The translations under genes and the position numbers were made by a program. This document shows, piece after piece, positions 39,123-47,337 of a DNA stretch of 64,000 bases. Position 1 is the stretch's first letter; every line of letters starts with the position of its first letter. The notes below the pieces were generated by a model, which saw only the letters and a program-made list of their open reading frames with translations, was not told the origin of the DNA and searched no databases. Origin of the DNA: Lentisphaerota bacterium (lineage in GTDB: Bacteria > Verrucomicrobiota > Lentisphaeria > Victivallales > Victivallaceae); the NCBI GenBank assembly GCA_024225035.1, contig JAAEMX010000167.1, forward strand, positions 1 to 64,000, given 5' to 3'.

Positions 39123-39746
39123 ATGTCTAAGAAATTAGAGATTGTTGATTGCAAGGGTGCCGCTGTAGGCGAATATACCCTTCCTGATAACTGCCTGGAA
39201 CTGGAAAAAGGATCTCAGGCTGTTCATGAATGTGTTGTAGCTTTTCTCGGAGCTCAGCGTGCTGGTACTGCTTGCACTAAGACCCGTGGTAAAGTTCGTG
39301 GCGGTGGTGCTAAGCCATTCCGTCAGAAAGGTCTCGGTCGTGCTCGTTCCGGCAGTATCCGTAATCCTATATGGACTGGCGGCGGTACTATTTTTGGTCC
39401 AGAGCCACGCAGTTATGCCAAAAAAGTCAATAAGAAAGTTAAGAAACTGGCTCTCAAGCGTGCTTTCTCAGAACGTATTGAAGAAGGCCGTGTTGTCGTT
39501 CTTAATAAATTTGACGTTGCTGGTAAGACCAAAAACGCCAAAGCTGTTCTGGATGCTTTGAAAGTTGACAGAAACGCGCTGCTGGCAGTTGGCGAATTTG
39601 ATGAGAAAAACATCTGCGCCACTGGTAATCTTGATAACCTCGTTCTGCGTCGCGGCATGAGCGTAAATGTTTACGAACTGCTCCGCTTCGATAAGCTTAT
39701 CTTTACTAAAGATGCTCTCGATGCGTTTGTCGGGCGTCTGGGTTAA
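39123..39746 (+). CDS. rplD: 50S ribosomal protein L4
   Basis: The 207-residue L4 has the conserved extended loop TKTRGKVRGGGAKPFRQKG, GRARSGSIRNPIWTGGG, which lines the exit tunnel. I start at the ATG at 39123; a GTG nine bases earlier overlaps the ribosome site AGGTAGGTG. In E. coli L4 represses its own operon; whether that holds here is unknown. Confidence 0.96.
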   Translation: MSKKLEIVDCKGAAVGEYTLPDNCLELEKGSQAVHECVVAFLGAQRAGTACTKTRGKVRGGGAKPFRQKGLGRARSGSIRNPIWTGGGTIFGPEPRSYAKKVNKKVKKLALKRAFSERIEEGRVVVLNKFDVAGKTKNAKAVLDALKVDRNALLAVGEFDEKNICATGNLDNLVLRRGMSVNVYELLRFDKLIFTKDALDAFVGRLG

Positions 39747-39758
39747 GGAGACCGAGCA

Positions 39759-40040
39759 ATGAAAAATGCATATGATGTAATTATCGCTCCTGTTGTCACT
39801 GAGAAGAACAATGCTATGATTGAAGAAAGCAAATACGTCTTCAAGGTTGATACTAGAGCTGAAAAAATTGAGATAGGCCGGGCTATTGAAGAACTTTTCA
39901 ATGTAAAAGTTAAGTCCGTCAATGTTATGAATTATAACGGCAAACCGAAGCGTGCCGCCAGATCTTCCAAAATGGGCCGTCGTGCCAATTGGAAGAAAGC
40001 TATTGTTACTCTGGCTGAAGGCAGCATCGACTTGTTCTAA
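39759..40040 (+). CDS. rplW: 50S ribosomal protein L23
   Basis: L23 docks trigger factor and SRP at the tunnel exit. The 93-residue protein has the family pattern APVVTEKN, YVFKVDTRAEKIEIGRAIEELFNVKVKSVN and a basic C-terminal half. Twelve bases separate it from rplD. Confidence 0.96.
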   Translation: MKNAYDVIIAPVVTEKNNAMIEESKYVFKVDTRAEKIEIGRAIEELFNVKVKSVNVMNYNGKPKRAARSSKMGRRANWKKAIVTLAEGSIDLF

Positions 40041-40063
40041 ATAAGGATCGTTGAGGTTAATCT

Positions 40064-40891
40064 ATGGCTATAAAAAGTTATAATCCGACTACTCCGAGCC
40101 GACGGAACATGACTGTTTCGGATTTTGCCGAAATCACTGCTTCCGCTCCTCAGAAGAGTCTTACTAAAGGTAAAAAGTCCACTGGCGGACGTAATAATCT
40201 CGGCCGTGTGACTACTCGTTTCCGCGGTGGTGGTAATAAGCGTCGTCTCCGCGCAATTGATTTTAAACGTGATAAAGAAGGTATAGCGGGAAAGGTCACT
40301 TCTATTGAGTATGATCCGAACCGTACTGCCAATATTGCATTGATCACTTATGCCGACGGCGAAAAAAGTTATATTCTTTCTCCAGTTGGATTAAAAGTTG
40401 ATGATGTCATTATGAATGGCGAAAAAGCCGAGCCTAAAGTTGGTAACTGCATGAAACTTAAAGATATTCCGGTTGGCCTGAATATCCATTGTGTTGAAAT
40501 GCGTGCCGGTAATGGTGCTAAGCTGGTTCGTTCAGCTGGTCAGACTGCAACTCTTCGCGGTAAAGATGAAAAGTATGCTCTGGTTAAGCTTCCTTCCGGT
40601 GAAGTTCGCATGATCAATATTGAGTGTCGTGCTACTATCGGTCAGGTTGGTAATCTTGAGCACATGAATATCAAACTTGGTAAAGCTGGTAAAAAACGTT
40701 ACCTGGGTAAACGCCCGCACGTTCGCGGTGTTGCAATGAACCCGGTCGACCATCCTATGGGTGGTGGTGAAGGTAAATCCAGTGGTGGCGGTCATCCAAT
40801 GTCACCATGGGGTCAGCTGTCTAAGGGTAAGAAGACTCGCAATAAACGCAAGGCTTCTAGTAAATTCATCGTTGAACGGAGGAAGAAATAA
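40064..40891 (+). CDS. rplB: 50S ribosomal protein L2
   Basis: L2 is needed for subunit association and peptidyl transfer. The 275-residue product has [53 protein letters not shown] and the universally conserved C-terminal [19 protein letters not shown] with the key His. Its last base overlaps the rpsS start (TAATG). Confidence 0.98.
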   Translation: MAIKSYNPTTPSRRNMTVSDFAEITASAPQKSLTKGKKSTGGRNNLGRVTTRFRGGGNKRRLRAIDFKRDKEGIAGKVTSIEYDPNRTANIALITYADGEKSYILSPVGLKVDDVIMNGEKAEPKVGNCMKLKDIPVGLNIHCVEMRAGNGAKLVRSAGQTATLRGKDEKYALVKLPSGEVRMINIECRATIGQVGNLEHMNIKLGKAGKKRYLGKRPHVRGVAMNPVDHPMGGGEGKSSGGGHPMSPWGQLSKGKKTRNKRKASSKFIVERRKK

Positions 40892-41160
40892 TGTCTAGAT
40901 CTATTAAAAAAGGTCCGTTCGTTGATAATTACCTGATCAAGAAGGTTGACAAGCTTAATGAGAGTGGTAAAAAGACTCCTATTAAGACTTGGTCACGCCG
41001 TTCAATGATCATTCCTGAATTTGTTGGACATACTTTTAATGTTCACAATGGCAGAAGCTTTTTGACTGTTTTTGTTACTGAAAACATGGTCGGTCATAAG
41101 CTTGGTGAATTTTCACCGACACGTGTCTTTAAAGACCACGGTGTTATTTCTGGTAAATAA
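40891..41160 (+). CDS. rpsS: 30S ribosomal protein S19
   Basis: The 89-residue S19 has [37 protein letters not shown] and [18 protein letters not shown]. It is the last gene of the S10 operon here: rplV, rpsC, rplP and later genes do not follow, and a double terminator lies directly downstream. Confidence 0.98.
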   Translation: MSRSIKKGPFVDNYLIKKVDKLNESGKKTPIKTWSRRSMIIPEFVGHTFNVHNGRSFLTVFVTENMVGHKLGEFSPTRVFKDHGVISGK

Positions 41161-41166
41161 TTGCCG

Positions 41167-41221
41167 TATATAAGGCTGCACTGCAGCCTTATATAAACCC
41201 CGCTTTTGGCGGGGTTTTTTT
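41167..41221 (+). terminator. Double terminator after rpsS
   Basis: A 14-bp perfect inverted repeat (TATATAAGGCTGCA at 41167-41180 with its complement at 41182-41195) is followed at once by ACCCCGC/GCGGGGT (41197-41203 and 41109+100, that is 41209-41215) and a T-run. Two tandem hairpins give a strong stop exactly where the S10 operon is interrupted. Confidence 0.92.
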
Positions 41222-41323
41222 ATGCCTTGATTTCTGTATTTCAACATAATGCTATATATTGCTTTTTAGTGATAACATTGTACTTTATTTAACGATGAAC
41301 TGTTAATTGGGAGATATTGTTAG

Positions 41324-42238
41324 ATGGGTAATAATAGTAAACTTGTTTTAAAGGGTGTAATCCCTCCTTTAGTTACTCCTTTGCTTTCTGAAAACCGGAT
41401 AGACAGAGTTGGATTAGAACGTTTGGTTGAGCATGTGATTGATGGTGGAGTGCATGGTCTTTTCTTGTTGGGGACAACGGGAGAGGGACCCAGTTTGAGT
41501 GCTAAGCTGAAACGTGAGGTTGTAAATTACGCATGTAACGCTGTTAAGAGCAGAGTACCTGTACTGGTAGGTATTTCGGATACTTCTTTTGAGGAATCTA
41601 TTTTGCTTGCAAAGCATGCAGCGGAGTGTGGCGCAGATGCTGTTGTTTTGGCTCCTCCTTATTATTTTCCTTCAGGACAGCCTGAGCTTCTTGAATACCT
41701 TAGGCATATTGCACCAAAACTTCCTTTGCCGCTAGTCTTATATAATATGCCAGCCTTTACAAAAGTTGATATAGAGGTTGACACTCTACGTCGTGCTTCG
41801 GAGATCAATAATTTGATTGCGTTTAAGGACAGTTCAGGAAATATGATAAGATTTCATGAGTATATGACTGCTATGTGCTATGTCCCTGACTTTTCTCTTT
41901 TGATGGGGCCAGAGGAGTTGCTTGCAGAAGCAGTTCTTTTTGGTGCTTCTGGTGGTGTTGCTGGAGGAGCAAATATTTGGCCTGAATTATTTGTCAGTCT
42001 TTATGATGCAGCTAATGCTGGGGACGTTTGCAATATTAGACTGCTTCAGGAAAAGGTCTTTAAGCTTAGAAAAGTTTACTCATGTGGCCGATTTGCTTCT
42101 TCCGGTATTAAGGGGATAAAGTCGGCGTTAGCACTGTTAGATATCTGCAGTGATTTTATGGCTGAACCTTTTCACGCTTTCCATCTGACTGAGCGTAAAA
42201 AGATTAAGGCTGTATTGTCTGATGTTAAATTAATTTGA
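41324..42238 (+). CDS. Dihydrodipicolinate synthase/N-acetylneuraminate lyase family aldolase
   Basis: The 304-residue TIM-barrel protein belongs to the DapA/NanA class I aldolases. It has the pyruvate-binding GTTGEGPSLS, the substrate loop APPYYFPSG, the catalytic-Tyr motif LYNMPAF and the Schiff-base lysine in IAFKDSSGNM. The family includes lysine-pathway DapA, sialic acid lyase and sugar-acid dehydratases; the divergent N-terminus and lack of neighbouring lysine genes make a sugar-acid role equally likely. It starts 100 bp after the ribosomal terminator and is followed after 72 bp by a kinase gene. Confidence 0.88.
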   Translation: MGNNSKLVLKGVIPPLVTPLLSENRIDRVGLERLVEHVIDGGVHGLFLLGTTGEGPSLSAKLKREVVNYACNAVKSRVPVLVGISDTSFEESILLAKHAAECGADAVVLAPPYYFPSGQPELLEYLRHIAPKLPLPLVLYNMPAFTKVDIEVDTLRRASEINNLIAFKDSSGNMIRFHEYMTAMCYVPDFSLLMGPEELLAEAVLFGASGGVAGGANIWPELFVSLYDAANAGDVCNIRLLQEKVFKLRKVYSCGRFASSGIKGIKSALALLDICSDFMAEPFHAFHLTERKKIKAVLSDVKLI

Positions 42239-42310
42239 AATGGGCTATATTAGGCCGTATAATGTACTATAGTGCGTTTTATCTTGAGTAAATCAAGTTA
42301 GAGGTAACTG

Positions 42311-44635
42311 ATGGATACGGAGAAAAAGCCTGAAGTCGATGTCACTCAAAAAATATCACTGCCTTCCAGTGATAAGGTTGCGCCTGAAGAACAAAATGAT
42401 TCGAAGCCTGATAAAGAAGAGAAAAGTCCTGAATTATCCACGACTAAAAAACTTTTTTTCAGCAAAAAAAGAATTGTTGATGATGTTGTCAGGTCCACTT
42501 CAAAGCCAGCCGTAGTGACTAATATTGAACCTGCCGATAAAGATCTATCGCTTAATCATGTTAAGGACCTTTATGAACTTAAAGAGAAGTTTTCTGAAGG
42601 TGCTCAAGGTGAGTTGCTGTTTGCTTTTGATAAGGCCTTGAAGCGTGAGGTTGCAGTCAAGTCGCTTAAAAAAGATACTGACCCGGCAAGTGTTGAGCAG
42701 GATATCAAGCTATTTGTTTCCGAAGCTCGTATTATGGCTCAACTTGACCACCCTTCAATTATTCCACTTTATGGACTGCATTGTGACTCTGAACGAGGTT
42801 TCTATCTTGTAATGAAACATATTAGCGGTAAAACTCTTGAAGAGTACCTGCGGGAGATTATTGCACTTTACCAGACTGATGGATTAAGCCAGTACAATGA
42901 GCATCGTTCATTAGGTATTCGCCTCGAATATTTTATTAAAATATGTGAAGCAGTTCAGTATGCTCACAGCAAAGGTATAATTCACCGTGACCTCAAACCG
43001 GCTAACATTCTGATCGGTGACTTTGGTGAAATATACGTCATGGATTGGGGATTGGCTAGTCTGACTAAAGATGAAGATGAGAATGCGGATGATGCTGATA
43101 AAACTGATGATAAAGGGAAAGAGGCTTCTTCCGAAAAAGGTAAGAATTATTGTGCTGGCACTCCGAGTTATATGGCTCCTGAATTGATTCAAGGTGAAAA
43201 ATACAGTCCGCAGACTGATATTTTTGCACTTGGAATGATTCTTTTTGAGATAGTGACATTAAGAAAAGCAGTTACTGGGGGTTCAGTAAATAAGATACTT
43301 AACAGAATCTTGAACTGCGATTTTAATAAATTTAAGCATCGTTTTGGTAAAATAAAGTTTAGCGGAGATATGAAGGCAATCATTGCTAAAGCAATATGTA
43401 ATAAAAAACAACGATATAAAGCAGTTTCCGAGTTATGTGAAGATGTAAAACTATTTCTGATGCGAGAAGAGATATCAGCGAGACCGGATAATTTTTTACG
43501 GAAAGGAACGCGCTGGATGTCTAACCACAAACTGGCAGCCTTTTCAATGGTTCTTTTCATACTGCTCTGTTCATCTGCGTTAACAATTAACAGCCTTTTT
43601 GAGCAGAATAAAATTATTCGACTAACCCGACAACGTGAGATGATTCTTATGCAGTTCCAGAATAAGGTCAATGATAAAGGTCATGCCATCGAGCGAATGT
43701 TCCTGCATTTGAAAGGTCTATTGACAAGTGCTGCTGTAAGGGCTGGTGATTTATTGAGTGGTAATGTCCCTCGCGTAAAACCAAAGCTATACATGAACAG
43801 AGATTATTTAAACCCGGCGACAGCTCCTATGGATTTGCAGAAATATACATCTTATGCTAAAAAAATCAGTCTTGCACATCCGGTTTTTAAGCTTGCTCCG
43901 GGTGTTAAGTTTTCTCAGGTTGAAGATGATATCTATAAAATTTATCCATTGAAATCTTCTTTTATATCAGCATTATTCAGAAGCGATCCTAAGTTGGAGT
44001 ACAGGCCTGTGATAGTCAAAAAAGACACAATTATCCATACTGGGCAGCCTTTGACTTGGATTTATATTGGTTTGAACGATGGAGTTTTCATGGCCTATCC
44101 CGGTAAAGGAGGGTATCCTGAGGACTTTGACCCACGAAAACGGCCTTGGTACCTTTCCGCATTTGATAAGGAAGGGGTAGTTTGGAGCAGGCCGTATTTA
44201 TGTGCCAGTGGGCAGGGGATTGTTACTGCATGCACCGAGTCTGTCTTTGATTCACATGGTAATTTCCGTGGAGTTATAGGCATGGATATTAGTTTCAGTT
44301 ATATTACCAGCAAACTTTTCAAAGACGATGGGCGTCGGGATTTGAAAAAATATTTGCTTGAAAGTGACGGTAAAATAATCGTTTCAACGGATTACAACAA
44401 ATCAGCTTCTGAAGGCAGTATTACGAAAAACAGTTTTCTGAGTTTGAAAAAGTTCCCATTCACGGAGATTTTCAGACAAGCGGTTATTAATAATGGCGGA
44501 TTGTATAGAGCAAAAGTTGAAGGTGAAAAATATCTTTTTGCCTTCAGTTATATCCCGACTATAAAGTGGTATTATGTTGAGCAAGTCAATGAAGACGACC
44601 CGGAATTAGGTTTGCCGTTAAATATTGATGAATAA
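42311..44635 (+). CDS. Membrane Ser/Thr protein kinase with extracytoplasmic Cache-like sensor
   Basis: A 774-residue receptor-like kinase. A polar, charged N-terminal tail (about 1-85) precedes a eukaryote-like kinase domain: degenerate Gly loop SEGAQGELL, VAVKSL lysine near 117, catalytic HRDLKPAN near 225, metal-binding DWG near 244 (DFG in most kinases; DWG is common in PVC bacteria) and GTPSYMAPE. An acidic Asp/Glu/Lys insert lies in the activation segment. One membrane helix follows (about 407-427, AAFSMVLFILLCSSALTI). The outer part (about 430-770) shows Cache/PAS-like features: WIYIGLNDGVFMAYPG, DPRKRPWYLSA, GVIGMDISFSYI and a final strand YLFAFSYIPTIKWYYVEQV. It probably senses a small ligand outside the membrane and phosphorylates cytoplasmic targets. 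Ligand and targets are unknown. Confidence 0.88.
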   Translation: MDTEKKPEVDVTQKISLPSSDKVAPEEQNDSKPDKEEKSPELSTTKKLFFSKKRIVDDVVRSTSKPAVVTNIEPADKDLSLNHVKDLYELKEKFSEGAQGELLFAFDKALKREVAVKSLKKDTDPASVEQDIKLFVSEARIMAQLDHPSIIPLYGLHCDSERGFYLVMKHISGKTLEEYLREIIALYQTDGLSQYNEHRSLGIRLEYFIKICEAVQYAHSKGIIHRDLKPANILIGDFGEIYVMDWGLASLTKDEDENADDADKTDDKGKEASSEKGKNYCAGTPSYMAPELIQGEKYSPQTDIFALGMILFEIVTLRKAVTGGSVNKILNRILNCDFNKFKHRFGKIKFSGDMKAIIAKAICNKKQRYKAVSELCEDVKLFLMREEISARPDNFLRKGTRWMSNHKLAAFSMVLFILLCSSALTINSLFEQNKIIRLTRQREMILMQFQNKVNDKGHAIERMFLHLKGLLTSAAVRAGDLLSGNVPRVKPKLYMNRDYLNPATAPMDLQKYTSYAKKISLAHPVFKLAPGVKFSQVEDDIYKIYPLKSSFISALFRSDPKLEYRPVIVKKDTIIHTGQPLTWIYIGLNDGVFMAYPGKGGYPEDFDPRKRPWYLSAFDKEGVVWSRPYLCASGQGIVTACTESVFDSHGNFRGVIGMDISFSYITSKLFKDDGRRDLKKYLLESDGKIIVSTDYNKSASEGSITKNSFLSLKKFPFTEIFRQAVINNGGLYRAKVEGEKYLFAFSYIPTIKWYYVEQVNEDDPELGLPLNIDE

Positions 44636-44636
44636 A

Positions 44637-44670
44637 ATGCTTCCAGGCAGTTTGAACTACCTGGAAGCAT
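44637..44670. terminator. Bidirectional terminator between the kinase and ROK genes
   Basis: ATGCTTCCAGG (44637-44647) pairs with CCTGGAAGCAT (44660-44670) across a 12-base loop, with T-rich DNA to the right and A-rich DNA to the left. It lies between converging genes. Confidence 0.85.
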
Positions 44671-44675
44671 ATAGT

Positions 44676-45779
44676 TTATTTTTTGTCTAGTTCATTCAAG
44701 GCAAAGGCATATGCTCCTATAGATACAGCTTTGCTGGTGCCTAGTATTGATCTGCTGATACCGACACGCTTTTCTGAATCGTAATTAATTGTTTTATCAG
44801 TGCCGGGAATAGGCAACTGCATTGTTTTCCCAGCTTTAAAATTTTCAATGTGGTTATCATTTTCCAAGTCATATACTTTCTGGACAATACGGCCTAGCTT
44901 GTTTCCAGAATAGTTCCTGATTTTTCCGTTAATCTCTTTGAGCAGATGGTCAATAAAGAGTTCATATGAGTTAGATATTCCTCCACCTATGACTATCAGG
45001 CTGTCAAACAGGGTTGTGCAAGTGGCAAGCGCATCGCCAAGCACTGTTCCTAGGCATTTAAAAGATTGTTTTGCTGCATCCTGAAAACCCAGGGCATGAC
45101 CTTTGGCAATAGCGGCAATTTCTTTTGGGGCGGGTGCGCTGTGAAAATCTATCTCGCAACACTTGGCGTACTCATGACGAATTGCTCTGATACATGCGCC
45201 TTCTTCAGCAAAGCATTCGGGATATAAGCGATTGCGCAGCAGCCAGACTTCCGTTGCGTTTGAATTGTCACCAATAAGAAGCTCGTTGTTGTTGACCATG
45301 CCGCCGCCAAATCCTGTTCCAAGTGTTATGCCAAAAAGGTTTCTATAGCGCTTACTGCTACCTGATTCTCCCAGCATTTTATTTACCTGAGGCAAAAGAC
45401 CTGCAATGGCTTCACCATAAACGAATAGGTCGCCATCGTTATTTATGAAGACAGGTAGTTTGAAATGGTGTTCCAGGATCGACTTGAGAGGAACCCCACC
45501 AGCAAAGCCGGGGACATTACCGATATTTTCAATTATGCCGCTAGGATAGTCAGCAGGGCCAGGAAAAGCAAAGCTTATGGCATCCGGCTTGCGCTCAAGC
45601 TGGTTCATTATCAGCTTAAAACCGCTTTTTATCTGCTCCAGAGACTTATTTAAGTCCATAGTTTCAGCTGGAAGACTGACTGGTTCAGTAATTTCATTAT
45701 TGCCGCATATAGCTGAGAATACAAAATTTGTACCTCCAGCATCCAGAGTCAGAACAATGCGTTTATCAGATTCATACAT
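44676..45779 (-). CDS. ROK-family sugar kinase
   Basis: ROK proteins phosphorylate hexoses or act as sugar-responsive repressors. This 367-residue protein has no HTH domain, so a kinase is favoured. ATP/phosphate motif DAGGTNFVF opens the chain, then FAFPGPADYPSG, NNDGDLFVYGEA with the catalytic Asp, GITLGTGFGGGMV and VIGGGISNSY. The zinc-binding Cys cluster typical of bacterial glucokinases of this family (CxCGxxGCxE) is not apparent. It follows an MFS sugar transporter by 20 bp on the same strand, suggesting uptake and phosphorylation of the same sugar. Confidence 0.88.
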   Translation of the reverse strand: MYESDKRIVLTLDAGGTNFVFSAICGNNEITEPVSLPAETMDLNKSLEQIKSGFKLIMNQLERKPDAISFAFPGPADYPSGIIENIGNVPGFAGGVPLKSILEHHFKLPVFINNDGDLFVYGEAIAGLLPQVNKMLGESGSSKRYRNLFGITLGTGFGGGMVNNNELLIGDNSNATEVWLLRNRLYPECFAEEGACIRAIRHEYAKCCEIDFHSAPAPKEIAAIAKGHALGFQDAAKQSFKCLGTVLGDALATCTTLFDSLIVIGGGISNSYELFIDHLLKEINGKIRNYSGNKLGRIVQKVYDLENDNHIENFKAGKTMQLPIPGTDKTINYDSEKRVGISRSILGTSKAVSIGAYAFALNELDKK

Positions 45780-45799
45780 AGCAAAACTCCGGTTAAATG

Positions 45800-46999
45800 T
45801 TATATCGCTGGTTCAGATTCAATATTACTGGCTACTCTTTTTTTGTGACAGACCAGAACCGAAATCGCGACTGTCAGAATGTAAAGAAGAGCAATCGTGG
45901 GGACTAGAAAACTTGTTGGCACGGAGGTCATATCGGCAACGAAACCCATTACTGGCGGAATAAATGCACCGCCGACAATAGCTGTTACCATGAGACCTGA
46001 CAGCTCATTTGCTCGGTTCGGCATTTTATCCAGAGTTATTGAAAATATTAACGGGAAAATGTTGGCGCAGCCAAGTCCGGCAACGAAAATACAAATAATC
46101 GCAACAATTTTGTCGCATGACAGCAAGACTATCATTGGAACTACGGCCAGAATACAACTGCCGAGTAGAGCTTTTTTAGGATTAAGCCAGTTAAGAATAA
46201 TGCCTCCTGCAAAACGGCCTATTGTCAGAGACAGGAAAAAAAGTCCTGCTCCCATGATTCCGGTTTGCCTGAGGTTCACTCCAAACTCTGATTTCAGGTA
46301 CATCGGGACTCCTGAGCTTATACAGACTTCAGCTCCAACGTACAGGAAAATACCGGTTACCATTATCAGGGCGAAAGGGTTTGCCAGTAAGGAAAAGCAG
46401 GATTTCAGGGACGCTGGTTTTTGTTCAGCTTTCTGCTCCTTGACATCAAGCATTGAAACCAGAATAACTGTAATGAACAGTGATATTGCAAAAATCGGGA
46501 AAACAACGTCCCAGCCAGCTCCAAAAAATCTAGCTGCAATCGCCGGAATCAGAGGGCCTGTCATAGATCCGATAGCTTTGACAAATTGTGCCATGGAAAG
46601 GTCGCGTGAAAATTTGCCTTGCTTTGAAACATCACGCATAATAGGGTTTCCAGCCACCTGCATAATGGTAGCTCCGGCGCCCAGCAGCAGAATTGTAACT
46701 AAGAAAAGCGGGAAGGATTTGAGACCAAGAATAAAAGGTATGAACATACCGATGGACGCAATAATCAGGCCAAGCATAAGAGTTGATTTTTTGCTTTTTC
46801 TATCCTGCAAAAGGCCTATCGGAACTGACAGCAAGCCAAACATAATAAACCCGGCAAAGGCTATCAACGAAGCTGAAAAGTTAGAAAGATGAAATTCTTC
46901 TTTAGCCAAACCGACAAATGGACCGACAGCGTCTCCAAAACCCATACAAAGAAAAGCCAGGAAAATCGGCAGGGTCCTGCTTTTGATACTTAGACTCAT
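45800..46999 (-). CDS. MFS transporter, FucP/GluP-like sugar permease
   Basis: The 399-residue protein has about 12 hydrophobic segments in two halves, with the MFS loop GLLQDRKSKKS after the second segment. The pattern (FLCMGFGDAVGPFVGLAKEEFHLS at the start, FGLLSVPIGLL, and GRFAGGIILNWLNPKKAL in the second half) resembles the FHS family of fucose/glucose/galactose transporters. The substrate is unknown. I use the ATG at 46999, with AGGAG upstream. The gene precedes the ROK kinase and both probably use the promoter near 47065. Confidence 0.85.
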   Translation of the reverse strand: MSLSIKSRTLPIFLAFLCMGFGDAVGPFVGLAKEEFHLSNFSASLIAFAGFIMFGLLSVPIGLLQDRKSKKSTLMLGLIIASIGMFIPFILGLKSFPLFLVTILLLGAGATIMQVAGNPIMRDVSKQGKFSRDLSMAQFVKAIGSMTGPLIPAIAARFFGAGWDVVFPIFAISLFITVILVSMLDVKEQKAEQKPASLKSCFSLLANPFALIMVTGIFLYVGAEVCISSGVPMYLKSEFGVNLRQTGIMGAGLFFLSLTIGRFAGGIILNWLNPKKALLGSCILAVVPMIVLLSCDKIVAIICIFVAGLGCANIFPLIFSITLDKMPNRANELSGLMVTAIVGGAFIPPVMGFVADMTSVPTSFLVPTIALLYILTVAISVLVCHKKRVASNIESEPAI

Positions 47000-47064
47000 T
47001 TTTTTATTTCTCCTAAATGCAATACATGGCAAATTAATATTCGGGCGATAGAGGTGGTGTAGAT

Positions 47065-47093
47065 ATTATGCCAGATCGGCTCGAGGTAGTAAA
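47065..47093 (-). promoter_or_regulatory. Putative sigma-70-type promoter for the MFS/ROK operon
   Basis: On the minus strand TTTACT (47088-47093) and CATAAT (47065-47070) are spaced by 17 bases, close to the -35/-10 consensus, about 65 bp upstream of the transporter start. The remainder of the 47000-47285 gap is AT-rich with no gene I can support. Confidence 0.4.
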
Positions 47094-47285
47094 ACGACAG
47101 GCAAAAACATTTTTCATAAACTCCGTTATATATATTAGCTCGAATAAATATAAGTGCAAATAAAAGCAATATGATATTTAAAGGATATAACCTTTTTATG
47201 TAAGGTTGGTTGAAGGGAGCATTTCTGAATGGACTGAAAATGATTTTTGATAGCAATACAGCGTCTATTATTTTGATTTAACACT

Positions 47286-47319
47286 GAAAAAAAAGACCGC
47301 AGAAGTAAATCTGCGGTCT
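47286..47319 (-). terminator. Intrinsic terminator after the purF-like gene
   Basis: AGACCGCAGA (47294-47303) pairs with TCTGCGGTCT (47310-47319); on the minus strand a run of T follows (47286-47293). It lies directly after the purF-like stop codon. Confidence 0.92.
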
Positions 47320-47337
47320 GGATATCTATTTTGTTGA

